Of a stretch of DNA of 64,000 nt, positions 47,006 to 56,311 are shown in pieces. This DNA is from Terriglobia bacterium (GTDB lineage Bacteria > Acidobacteriota > Terriglobia > Acidiferrales > UBA7541). The notes beneath the pieces were generated by a model. The model saw only the letters and a program-made list of their open reading frames with translations. It was not told where the DNA came from and searched no databases. Within the stretch, counting starts at the first letter, position 1. Each line of letters begins with the position of its first letter. Made by a program: the position numbers and the translations under genes. The stretch covers positions 1 through 64,000 of the forward strand of contig JAIQGC010000002.1 of assembly GCA_020072805.1 (NCBI GenBank), in the 5' to 3' direction.

Positions 47006-48031
47006 TCAGGCAAAAACGGCCTTGTACAATCCGTCCAGCGCGGACGATTTTGCGCGAGCGCGGTCCAGCAGGACGATGGAGAGAATTGTAAGGGTAAAAG
47101 CGGCGATAAAGGAAACGGGGAGGAGGCCGTTTTCCAGGTGAAGGCGGCGCAGGAACAGACGAAGAACCTGGAGGATGGCAATTTGAGCGATATAGCCGAA
47201 GAGGGTGTAGTTCCCCAGGAGAAGAATGAGCCGGCGGATGCCGGCGAATTCACCGGCGACCGTTCCCAGGAAAAAGAAAAGCATGAGGTTGAGCAAAACG
47301 GCGGCGACTTCCAGCGGGAAGGAAACTTCCCAGTAGGTGACGGCGGCGAGGTAGCCGAGGTAGGCGGCGGCAAAGGGAAAGGGATAGCGGATGAACGCGG
47401 CGATCCTATGCGCGGGGAGGAAGCCGAGAAGCACACCCAGCAAACCGATGGAGAGCAATTCCAGATTTCCGCTCTGGAGGCCCTGATGGTGCAGGAGAAG
47501 AATCAGAAGAAGGAAGCAGAGAAACAGAACATGGAAGACATAGGGAAAGACTCCGCGAAAAAGAGCGAGAAGCGCGGAAAGCAGGAGCAAGTAGGCGATG
47601 GGAACCAGGATAAAGAAAGCAGCGGACTTTCCCGCGCCGACGACGGCAATGTTTCCGGACAGGAAGACGGCCACAAGATTTACCGGGGAAAAGAATGCAG
47701 CTGGCGCCGGGGCGTGGGCAATGGCGGAGAGGAGAACTCCTCCGGCCAGGTTCAGAAAAAGAAAAATAGCCAGAATCTTCAGGCCTCTGCGCGCAAGACG
47801 GAGGGAAAGACCGGGGTGAGCCGGGCCGTATTTGGCGAAATAGACGCTGGAGACGAGAAAGCCGGAGATGCAGATGAAAGAGGGAGGCAAAAAACGGAGA
47901 TAGCGGTAGACATCGCCGTGGGAGGCGTAGAAATAGTTCAGCCAATGATAGAGAACCATGGTCAGGACCAGGGCGCCCTTGGTGAAGTCGATGGCGGAGA
48001 TCCGTTCGGTTTTTGTAGCGGTGGAGTGCAA
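47006..48031 (-). CDS. Membrane acyltransferase (DUF1624/OpgC-like)
   Basis: ERISAIDFTKGALVLTMVLYHWLNYF N-terminus, multi-TM. Confidence 0.72.
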   Translation of the reverse strand: MHSTATKTERISAIDFTKGALVLTMVLYHWLNYFYASHGDVYRYLRFLPPSFICISGFLVSSVYFAKYGPAHPGLSLRLARRGLKILAIFLFLNLAGGVLLSAIAHAPAPAAFFSPVNLVAVFLSGNIAVVGAGKSAAFFILVPIAYLLLLSALLALFRGVFPYVFHVLFLCFLLLILLLHHQGLQSGNLELLSIGLLGVLLGFLPAHRIAAFIRYPFPFAAAYLGYLAAVTYWEVSFPLEVAAVLLNLMLFFFLGTVAGEFAGIRRLILLLGNYTLFGYIAQIAILQVLRLFLRRLHLENGLLPVSFIAAFTLTILSIVLLDRARAKSSALDGLYKAVFA

Positions 48032-48047
48032 GGCAATTCCCTATTCG

Positions 48048-49874
48048 CTAGATGGAATCCACAAAGAAGCGGTGAATGAGTTCAAGCGTCAGCAGTTTGT
48101 GAATCTCGACGGTGTGATTGCGGTTGCCATGGAGATGGCCCTGGACCACGGATTCCACCATTTTCTTGTCGAGGTACGGACGGGAAAGGCTGCGGGGATC
48201 GAGCAGCATCTCGCGAACGTAGGAGGAAAGAGCATCGCGATACCAGACGCGGTAGTGAGCGAACTTGTGGCGGCCAAGGAAGAGGCGCTCAAGGTGCAGA
48301 GGGGCGAGGAGATGGTCCACGCCGGCCACCCACTGGGGCATGCCGTAGTCGTAGGCATATTCGGCCTTGACGGTGAATTCGATGAAGCCGCGAATGAGGG
48401 AGCGCCGGAGGCGGCCCTGGCCGCCGGCGATTCCGCGGTCGGTGGGAATGCGCCACAAAGCGGGATTGCCCTCGGAAATCAAACGGATGCAGGCGTCGTC
48501 GTTGCGGCAGGAGGAGTCCGGAGCGCGAAAAACGGTGCGGACGAATTCGTTATCGAGATAAGGAGAGCGCAAGGAGAGCTGGGTCTGCTCGAGAGCGAGA
48601 AGGCCATAGTGGTGCCAGGGTGCCTGGCGAAAGACGGCAAAGGAGAGCGGGTGGCCATGGAGCAGGCTGGCGTAGGTCTGCTTGGCCCGGGCCACGTTTG
48701 ACATCACCTCTGGAGAGAAAAGGCCGGGCAGGGGATCGCCAGGCCGGAAGGCACGAATGCGGCGGAGCACTTCCCCGCCGTAGTTGCCGGTCATGCGCAC
48801 GGGAGCGATCTGGCGGGCTTTTTCGTTGGCGTAGAGATCGGAGGCGCGTTCGACATCCACGCAGCCATCGGAGAGAAAGATGGCGCGCTCGGCATAGTGG
48901 GCAAAGCGTGAAAGGAAATCCCCGGCGACCGGAATGACCTGGTGAGTTTGGCCGCAAGCGCGGGCGACGCGGCGCCCCACGCGGACATCCTGGCAATCGC
49001 GATACATGCCGCCGAAGGTGTAGCAAGGAAGCGAACCTTCGGGAAACTTCCGACGCGCCAGGATCATACGGGTGTCCAGACCGCCGGTCAGGGAGAGAGC
49101 AATCGGCTGGGGCCCCTCGAAATAGCGGGGAAGATTGCGGGTGAAAACTTCCTGGAGCTGCTGGTAGTAGGATTCGGGGTCCAGTTGGGGCTGTTCTTCC
49201 CATTCACGGGAATGAAAATAGAAGTCCTTGCGATCCAGCAGACCGTTGCGGAAGGACCAGGCCGAGGCGGGGGGAAGCGCCTCGATGCCCTTGAAAATGG
49301 ATTTGTTCTCGAGCGTGCACCCGCAGGCAATGAGTTCGCCCAGTCCGCGCGGGTCCAGGGAGCGCAATTCGGGACGGACGGCGAGGATGGCTTTGGCTTC
49401 GGCGGCGAAGTAGAAGGCGTCCTGCGCTTCGTGGCAGTAGATGCGCTGCATGCCATAGCGGTCGTTGAAAAGCAGAGTGGAGCCGGTGGCGGAGTTGGTC
49501 AGCAGGCCGTGGAAGCGGCCGTTCAAAGACGCGGGAAAGGAGGGATCCTCTTCGGAAAGATGGACGAGATAGGAAGGGCCGCGAGTATCCAGCTGATGAC
49601 CACGTTCTTGAAGGCGTTGAGAGATTCCGGACTCCGAGAATTCTTCACCGGAAAAAACCAGGGCGATATCGCGCTGCTCATTGAAGAGGGGCATGCCATC
49701 CGAGAAGGAGCTGGCCAGAGCGGTCCACCCCACATAGACGCCGCAGGAGGGATCGGTCCAAGTGCCGCAGGTATAAAAGGATTCGTGACGGAGAGTGGAA
49801 AGCATGCGCTGCAGCTGGCGCTTCGCCTGCTCAGGAGGCATTTTTTTCGTGATGAGACCGGCAATTCCGGGCAT
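48048..49874 (-). CDS. Asparagine synthase-like protein (degenerate glutaminase N-terminus)
   Basis: MPGIAGLI N-terminus, LSLTGGLDTRMIL PP-loop, TGNYGGEVLR. ORF track opens at 49928. Confidence 0.85.
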   Translation of the reverse strand: MPGIAGLITKKMPPEQAKRQLQRMLSTLRHESFYTCGTWTDPSCGVYVGWTALASSFSDGMPLFNEQRDIALVFSGEEFSESGISQRLQERGHQLDTRGPSYLVHLSEEDPSFPASLNGRFHGLLTNSATGSTLLFNDRYGMQRIYCHEAQDAFYFAAEAKAILAVRPELRSLDPRGLGELIACGCTLENKSIFKGIEALPPASAWSFRNGLLDRKDFYFHSREWEEQPQLDPESYYQQLQEVFTRNLPRYFEGPQPIALSLTGGLDTRMILARRKFPEGSLPCYTFGGMYRDCQDVRVGRRVARACGQTHQVIPVAGDFLSRFAHYAERAIFLSDGCVDVERASDLYANEKARQIAPVRMTGNYGGEVLRRIRAFRPGDPLPGLFSPEVMSNVARAKQTYASLLHGHPLSFAVFRQAPWHHYGLLALEQTQLSLRSPYLDNEFVRTVFRAPDSSCRNDDACIRLISEGNPALWRIPTDRGIAGGQGRLRRSLIRGFIEFTVKAEYAYDYGMPQWVAGVDHLLAPLHLERLFLGRHKFAHYRVWYRDALSSYVREMLLDPRSLSRPYLDKKMVESVVQGHLHGNRNHTVEIHKLLTLELIHRFFVDSI

Positions 49875-49885
49875 ATTCGGATCCT

Positions 49886-50782
49886 CTAGGAGTTTTCCGT
49901 GACGGAGCGGAATTTGCGGTTGTTCCAAGCATTGCGCAGATCGCGAAGCCTGGCCACTAAAGACTGAGGGAAAAGATCCACCCAGCGGTGATGGAGGCGG
50001 AGACGCAAGGCGAGTTTGCCGAAGTGCGTCAGCGGGACATAGTAGCGCGGGACATCGATTTTCTGGAAACCGTTGTTTTCCTTAAAATCAGTGACGCTGT
50101 CCTTCTGTCTTTTTCCATAGGCAAAGTTCGAATAAACGAGATAGGGGATCTGGTGTTCGGCGCAGTAACGGACGGCCTGTGCGACAAGGGCATTCGTCGG
50201 AGCCTTGTCTCTGTGCCGAATCATCGAGACAATGTTCATCAGACCTGCCTGCGTTCGAGTTTCGTTGCTTACCAGCTTGACGAAACCAATCATGGCGTCG
50301 CCGAGAAAAGCACCGATAAAGACGCTGGAGTCGAGGTAGGTGGCTTCCTCGCGGCGTACGGTCTCCAGGTCCTTTCCGAAGTGAGTGAACGGCCGGCCCT
50401 GGCGAACGGGGCACTCGTTATAGATCTCCCAAATTCCCTGAACAAGGGCATCATCGAAAGGCACCACCCGGAGCGTTACCCCTTTCTTCTCGGCTTTCCG
50501 AGCCATATTCCTGGTTTTGTTGTCGATCTGCTGCGTCCACCAGTGGTCGAAGGTGGATACCGGCAGTGCGGCAAAGTTGTCCCATTCCCTGGGGAAGGAA
50601 TATAAGGGGACAGATTGTGGAAGCCTCTGGGTGAAAGTAAAAAGGTCAATGCGCTCGCCGGACTTACGGAGAGCATCGAGCAAGGGCTCAGGCTTCTCCA
50701 CAAACAAGTACCCTTCCGCGTCCAGGCGGGCGATGCGGAGCAGGCGCCCCTCGATGCGAATATTTTCTCCAGCAACCTTCAT
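49886..50782 (-). CDS. FemAB/GNAT-fold protein
   Basis: KTRNMARKAEKKGVTLRV, VFIGAFLGDAMIGFVKLV, likely start MKVAGENIRIEG. Confidence 0.7.
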   Translation of the reverse strand: MKVAGENIRIEGRLLRIARLDAEGYLFVEKPEPLLDALRKSGERIDLFTFTQRLPQSVPLYSFPREWDNFAALPVSTFDHWWTQQIDNKTRNMARKAEKKGVTLRVVPFDDALVQGIWEIYNECPVRQGRPFTHFGKDLETVRREEATYLDSSVFIGAFLGDAMIGFVKLVSNETRTQAGLMNIVSMIRHRDKAPTNALVAQAVRYCAEHQIPYLVYSNFAYGKRQKDSVTDFKENNGFQKIDVPRYYVPLTHFGKLALRLRLHHRWVDLFPQSLVARLRDLRNAWNNRKFRSVTENS

Positions 50783-50865
50783 CGATCGTCTCCCGAGGCA
50801 AGAGAGCGCGAAAGCGTCTCTGCCCGAATCATCGCACAACAAGCCGCGCGCAAGCCGGCGGGCGG

Positions 50866-51990
50866 CTAGCTGCCCGCGTGGGACTGCAGCTTCGCGGCGC
50901 GCGCCGCCCGGGGCAGTTCGCGCAGGGAGCGGTAGAGCGCACGCAGGCGCTCGCCGCAAGCGACCGCAAAATGGCTGAAGGCTCCAGCATGGGAATCAAA
51001 GCGGCCAAGATAAAAGAGGTCCTTGCTGTTGCTGCCGGCCAGGTCGGATTTGAACTTATAGGTTCCCGGATTGGTCACGGGGTTGATGCCATTGAGATTA
51101 TAAACCGTGCAATTTTCCTGCTTGAGTTTCTTGATGAGGTTCCAGTGAAGGAGATAGGAGCCTCTCTTCTCGAGACCGGCATTGCTGGTGGCTCCAAACA
51201 GATAGACCGCGGAATTTCCGATGGCGCTGCAGATGAGCCCGGCGCAGACTTCGCCGCCGGACTTGCAGAGCAGGATTTTCATTTTGAGCGCTTCGGGCAA
51301 CTGCGCCTGGATGCGCAGGAAGTCGCGAATGTCATTGGGCTCGGCAAAGTTTTTCCGTGAGACCATTTCCTTATAAATCGAAATGAAGGATTCGATCAGT
51401 TCGGTTCCCGAGCCTTCGATAATTTCCAGGCCGTTTTTCTCGGCCACTTTCAGATAACGCTTCCAGTGCGGGCGCATGCCGTCGCGCAGGCTCTCAAGAG
51501 ACTGGGTCAGATCCATCAGGATGGTTCTTTTGTGGATTGCTTCCCCGACCGGAGCGAATCCCTCTTCGGCCAGAACCGTCTGGAAGGCGGAAGAACCATC
51601 CGCAAAGAGAACGGGAAACAGGCGGAGGGCCAGGCCGCGGCGGCAGACAAATTCATTGCGCAGCGCGCGGATGGCCTGACGAAACAGATCCGGATTTTCC
51701 GGGGCGCTGACGCGCCGCCATATGGGGCCCCACAAAACATAGGCGATGCCCGCGCGGAGGAGCGGCACCTTGACGATTTTGACCTGGGCCAGGGCGGCCA
51801 GGCTGCCGTTGTGCTTGAGGATCACATGACACAGGCCATGCCGCCCGCGGGTAACCTCGCCATACGGCCAAGTCTGATAGATATTGGCGTCATCAAACTG
51901 CAGCAGGAGTTCGCCCCAGAGGCGTTCGTCCACCGCGTCTATTTCCACGGTGTAGCCGGGAGCCAACTTTTGTATCTCGCGCATGGACAT
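50866..51990 (-). CDS. FemAB-family peptidyltransferase/aminoacyltransferase-like protein
   Basis: NIYQTWPYGEVTRG, RPHWKRYLKVAEKNGLEI, LHWNLIKKLK, YNLNGINP. Likely start MSMREIQ. Confidence 0.85.
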   Translation of the reverse strand: MSMREIQKLAPGYTVEIDAVDERLWGELLLQFDDANIYQTWPYGEVTRGRHGLCHVILKHNGSLAALAQVKIVKVPLLRAGIAYVLWGPIWRRVSAPENPDLFRQAIRALRNEFVCRRGLALRLFPVLFADGSSAFQTVLAEEGFAPVGEAIHKRTILMDLTQSLESLRDGMRPHWKRYLKVAEKNGLEIIEGSGTELIESFISIYKEMVSRKNFAEPNDIRDFLRIQAQLPEALKMKILLCKSGGEVCAGLICSAIGNSAVYLFGATSNAGLEKRGSYLLHWNLIKKLKQENCTVYNLNGINPVTNPGTYKFKSDLAGSNSKDLFYLGRFDSHAGAFSHFAVACGERLRALYRSLRELPRAARAAKLQSHAGS

Positions 51991-52085
51991 AGATTCTATC
52001 GCTTCTTTCACGGGGAAAATCCCGCCGAACGCTTTCCCCGCAGGCCGATTGTCCGGGCAGGCGCTTTGGGAACCTTGCATGCCAG

Positions 52086-53990
52086 TTACTCGGTAACGTA
52101 GGGAGTCTTGATCGGATGCATGCCCGCGATTTCCAGGAGTTTGCCGAGATGATCGCAGAGTTTGATCAGGAAAATCATAAAGGTGTGATGCCCCCGCAAC
52201 AGAGTAAACGGCAGAATGGCCGCATAGAGAGGGACGGCGACCACTGACTTCAGGGTATCGAGGGGGCCCAGGCTCGGGTGATGCGCTGAATTCTTCCCGC
52301 GAAACAGCGCCCGTTTAAGCATGAAAGAACGCTTCCAGCGAACGGGAGGAACGCTTTCATAGGCCACCGCTTCATTGCACCAGATGAAGACGCGCCCCGC
52401 ATTAATCATGCGTTCAAAAAAGTCCTGATCCTCGCCCGATTGAAACTGCGGGCGGAAGGGCGGAGAGCCGGGAGAGAAAAGGGCGGAGCTTAAGAGAACA
52501 TTGCCGGTGCGTCCCTTGGTCCAGTCGATTACCAACCCGGTCGGATAGGTGGCGCGTTCGTAGAACTTGCCTTTGAGGATCCACCGCGGGGGTTGCTGGT
52601 CGAAATGAGGCAGGACCGGGCCGAGAACACCGTCCACAGCAAACTTCTGAGAGGCGCGAAAGAGGGTCAACAGCCAGTCTTGTACGGGGAATTCGTCGTC
52701 ATCAATGAAGGCGACAAAATCGCCGGAAGCGCATGCAATCGCAGCGTTTCGGGTGAGGGCAATATTCTGTTCGGGCTGCATGCAGTAGCGGATAGGAACG
52801 GAAGAGGAGGCGGCGAACTCCTCGACGAGAGGCTCCGCGGAGCGCAGGCGGTCGTTATCGGCCACGACAATGGAAAAGGTAAACAGGCCGCCCGTTTCCT
52901 GGACGGCGAGTTTATCGAGCAGGCGCTTGAGGAATACGGGCCGCTTATAGGTGCAGATGCAAACGGAGATATGTTTTGCGGGCTGCGATTCGCAAGCTTC
53001 GGATTGGGAATCCGGAAGGACGCCGCGGGCCACAGCGGGGCCAGCCACGGCGCCGGAGGAAACCGCCTGCCGGAGAACGGAACCGGCGCTCTCCGCGGAG
53101 GAGAGAGAGAAGCCGGAAGAAATTCTGGCCTTCCCGAGAGAAGAAAAGATTCCGCCAGCGGTCAGAAAATCGTACTCGACCTGGTCGATGGGATGGGTCT
53201 CCAATTCGACAAAGGAGTTCGCGGCGAGGGCAGCGACATCTCCGAGGCTGCCGGCGCAAGCATAGGGGTGGATGCTGAAGAAGAAATCGGCCAGGCGGTG
53301 GCGGCGCGCGAGAAGGCGGTCCACGAGCCTGCGATAGAGGCGGTTGAGGAAGCCCTTCTGTCCGGGAAGAAAAGAAAAGTTTTTTCTGACGATGGTTCCC
53401 GCCGGCAGCAGGTTGGACCAAATCACATTGGCGCAAAGGTGCATGTGATGATGCCCGTCAATGCGCAGGGGCGCGGAGCCGTAAAGCCTTTTGAATTCCT
53501 CGAGCTGAGCCGCCACGACGAAGCGGAAGGAGCGGATGAGGCCGGGGTGAAAAAGCACCTGAGCGAGGCGGTTCCTTTTCAGATAGCGGGCAATGCGCTG
53601 CTGATGGGCGAGCAGCCGGGGAGAAGCGGCGGGAGAGGAAAAAGGGAGAGTGAAATTGAGGTGCAGGCCGGCGTCAATGTTGCGCTCGCGAGCCATCCGC
53701 GCGGCCCTTTCGGAATCGGCCATGAAGACCATGGCGCTGACGGAAGAAACCGAACCAAGAAGGATGCAGTCGAGAGTGCGGTCGGTGGTTACGGCATCGC
53801 GCCCCCAGTCGTCGGCATTCACCAGGAGCAGGCCCGCGGGCGGGCGCGCGGAAGCGGACGCCGCGCCAAAGGAAATGCCGGTGTTTTCGCGGGGCACAGC
53901 GGAGTTGCGGGACCGCTCCGGGGCGGAGCTTCCCTTCTCGCTCATCGGTTTACTCGAATCCATGGACAGTACGCTCGCGGGGATCGACAA
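52086..53990 (-). CDS. Fusion: ChbG/HpnK (YdjC)-like carbohydrate deacetylase + glycosyltransferase family 2
   Basis: LLLVNADDWG and RIDGHHHMHL (YdjC), then KHISVCICTYKRP, FIDDDEFP (GT2), in one ORF. Confidence 0.88.
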   Translation of the reverse strand: MSIPASVLSMDSSKPMSEKGSSAPERSRNSAVPRENTGISFGAASASARPPAGLLLVNADDWGRDAVTTDRTLDCILLGSVSSVSAMVFMADSERAARMARERNIDAGLHLNFTLPFSSPAASPRLLAHQQRIARYLKRNRLAQVLFHPGLIRSFRFVVAAQLEEFKRLYGSAPLRIDGHHHMHLCANVIWSNLLPAGTIVRKNFSFLPGQKGFLNRLYRRLVDRLLARRHRLADFFFSIHPYACAGSLGDVAALAANSFVELETHPIDQVEYDFLTAGGIFSSLGKARISSGFSLSSAESAGSVLRQAVSSGAVAGPAVARGVLPDSQSEACESQPAKHISVCICTYKRPVFLKRLLDKLAVQETGGLFTFSIVVADNDRLRSAEPLVEEFAASSSVPIRYCMQPEQNIALTRNAAIACASGDFVAFIDDDEFPVQDWLLTLFRASQKFAVDGVLGPVLPHFDQQPPRWILKGKFYERATYPTGLVIDWTKGRTGNVLLSSALFSPGSPPFRPQFQSGEDQDFFERMINAGRVFIWCNEAVAYESVPPVRWKRSFMLKRALFRGKNSAHHPSLGPLDTLKSVVAVPLYAAILPFTLLRGHHTFMIFLIKLCDHLGKLLEIAGMHPIKTPYVTE

Positions 53991-53995
53991 AGACG

Positions 53996-54946
53996 TTACC
54001 TGTTCGCCGATTTCAGGCTGGCGCAGTCCGCGGGCTGCCGCAAGGCGGCCTCTTTGCCAGGAAAGATTCTGCCGAGTCCAAAAAACTTTTTCAAGCGCTG
54101 CATCTGCTCGCGCCTTTGAAAGGCCATCAACTCATCGGAAATGGGGCGTTTTTCTCCGCGGAGCAGGGCCCGCAGATAGCCGTAGAGGAGAGCCAGGCCG
54201 CCGAGGATGCGCGGTTTGTAGGTCATCTGATGCACGCAGCGAAACAGCTCCCAGAGCGGATGGTAGCCGAACGCGTAATCCTTGCGGCCCTGCCGGAGGC
54301 GCGCCTGCAGCAGGCTAACCTGCGCCGTGCCCATGGTGCGATTGTGGCGGCAGACCTTTTCGGTGAAGGTGCGCGTCTTCCAGCCTTTCATTCGCGCGGT
54401 GGTTACCGCCAGATGATCAATGCCGCCGCCTTCCACCGGCACATAGCCGCCAATTTCTTCGAAGCACTCGCGGCGGAACAACTGGCAGCAGCCGGAAACA
54501 TGCTCGATGCTGACAAAGCGATAGTCATAGACGGGAGCGGTATCGTTTTCCTGAAAGGGAGTTCCCACCAGGCCCAGGGCGGTGTCGGCGGCGACTTTGG
54601 CGAGCAGGAAGGAATAATAGTCTTCGTCAAAGGAAAGGTCCCCGTCGAGATTTCCGACCAGTTCGTAGGGGACCGACTGGACTCGGGCATAGCCGGCGTT
54701 GAAGGCCAGGACTTTCCCGGCGAAATGACGCTCTTTTCGCTCGGGCATGCGGACGAGTTCGATCCAATCGTGCTGGGCGGCATAATTGAGGACAATCGCA
54801 TCGGTCTCGTCGGTGGAGCCATCGCTGACGATGACCCATTTGGCCGGCCGCGCGGTCTGCGCCACCACGGACTGGATGGTCTGCTCGATGAAAGCGGCTT
54901 CATTGCGCGCCGGAGTAATCAGGACGTAAACGGGCAGGCGGCTCAT
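53996..54946 (-). CDS. Glycosyltransferase family 2
   Basis: VLITPARNEAAFIEQTIQSV, DGSTDETD, LVGNLDGDLSF. Confidence 0.91.
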   Translation of the reverse strand: MSRLPVYVLITPARNEAAFIEQTIQSVVAQTARPAKWVIVSDGSTDETDAIVLNYAAQHDWIELVRMPERKERHFAGKVLAFNAGYARVQSVPYELVGNLDGDLSFDEDYYSFLLAKVAADTALGLVGTPFQENDTAPVYDYRFVSIEHVSGCCQLFRRECFEEIGGYVPVEGGGIDHLAVTTARMKGWKTRTFTEKVCRHNRTMGTAQVSLLQARLRQGRKDYAFGYHPLWELFRCVHQMTYKPRILGGLALLYGYLRALLRGEKRPISDELMAFQRREQMQRLKKFFGLGRIFPGKEAALRQPADCASLKSANR

Positions 54947-56205
54947 GAATTCCCCCGAAGGGAAGGAGCGGAGGAATCCCCGCCGGCCGGCAAGGGCCGA
55001 AATTCGGCCAGAAGCGCGGTCAGAGCGAGCAACATCCAGGCCTGAGTCCAGCGAATATAAGAGATGCGGTTCTTGAAGAATCGCAGCACCCGGAAATAGA
55101 AAAAGCCGCGCTCATCCCACATATGCTGCATGGCCCAGCGGAAAACCGAGAGGGCCTGGGAGCGGCTGTCGGGATAAACATCCTGAAATTCCAGAAGGGT
55201 GAGGATGCTCTGCGCCACGCAATGGGCGTCGATGGGGTAGGTGCGATCGTGATAGTAGCGGACCGCTCCGCCGGGAAGAAAAAAATGCTCGCGGTAGAAA
55301 TCGAGGCCGCGGCGAATATGTCCGTCGAATTCCGAAGTGCCCAGGAGGCGCGCGATGGAGTGCAAGGAAGACAGATTGTAGCCGGTATGAAAGTTATCCA
55401 CCCACTGCTGCCGGGGAGATTCCCCATAGGCCCAGGAACCGTCGGCACGCTGCTGCGAGGCGGAATGGCGGGCCGCCTGCAAGGCGGGGGCAAGAAATTT
55501 TTTATCGCCGGTATGCTTATAGACGCGGCAGAGAAGCGCCGAAGCGAGAAAATTGGCGTTGTGAATCTGGCTGCGGTTGCCGGCCATGGGATAGCAGAAG
55601 CCTGCCACGCCGTTTTCGCCGGACCAGAAGAGTTCCTGCAGGAGGTACTCGGCCGCGCTCACGGCGATGGGCAGGCACCGGGCGTCCCCGCGCTGCTCGT
55701 AAGCGTCCAGAAGAGCGCCGGCGGCGAAGGCGGTGCAAACGAGATTGGGATCCCAGCGGGGAACCAGAACGGTGCGGGTCTGCCAGGGAAAATTGTAACC
55801 CCAGCACCAGTAGGGGGAGCCGCTGGTACGCAAAGCGATCAGGCGATCGATCATCAGGCCGGCATAGTCCTGCTCGCCGGCCACGCCCATTTGAGAAAGT
55901 TTGAGAAAAGCGCTGAGGAAGATGGCGATGGCTTTGGGATTCTGCGTTTTTTTGATGAGCAACAGCCCGCGGATATCCACGGGGCTGCGCTTCATGGCCT
56001 GGGTGAGAATCAGGCGGGGGATCCTGGAATTCAGAAACGGCAGAGCCGTAAAGATCCCGCTATTGGTGGCGTCATAGGGCTCATAGCCCGCCCAGTCGTT
56101 CTCCCGGCAATAGGCCAGGAGCTTCCTGAGGGTGGCCTCGCACAGCGCGGCCTCCGCTGGGGCTGGAGGCGCAGAGTGGATCGTGGGAAGTTCCGCCGTG
56201 GTCAT
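54943..56205 (-). CDS. Alpha/alpha-toroid (six-hairpin glycosidase-like) protein of unknown function
   Basis: Repeated helical pattern; QQRADGSWAYGESPRQQWVDNFHTGYNL. Start MTTAELP at 56205, inside the longer ORF. Confidence 0.72.
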   Translation of the reverse strand: MTTAELPTIHSAPPAPAEAALCEATLRKLLAYCRENDWAGYEPYDATNSGIFTALPFLNSRIPRLILTQAMKRSPVDIRGLLLIKKTQNPKAIAIFLSAFLKLSQMGVAGEQDYAGLMIDRLIALRTSGSPYWCWGYNFPWQTRTVLVPRWDPNLVCTAFAAGALLDAYEQRGDARCLPIAVSAAEYLLQELFWSGENGVAGFCYPMAGNRSQIHNANFLASALLCRVYKHTGDKKFLAPALQAARHSASQQRADGSWAYGESPRQQWVDNFHTGYNLSSLHSIARLLGTSEFDGHIRRGLDFYREHFFLPGGAVRYYHDRTYPIDAHCVAQSILTLLEFQDVYPDSRSQALSVFRWAMQHMWDERGFFYFRVLRFFKNRISYIRWTQAWMLLALTALLAEFRPLPAGGDSSAPSLRGNS

Positions 56206-56311
56206 CCGCGCTTCCTCCCAAGATCCGTGCCATTCGCCCGCGGAGCGCCGGGAATACCCGCCAGGCCCGCGCGGAAGCCGCAGGGTCCAGGATCGCGTCT
56301 GGAAATTCCGC

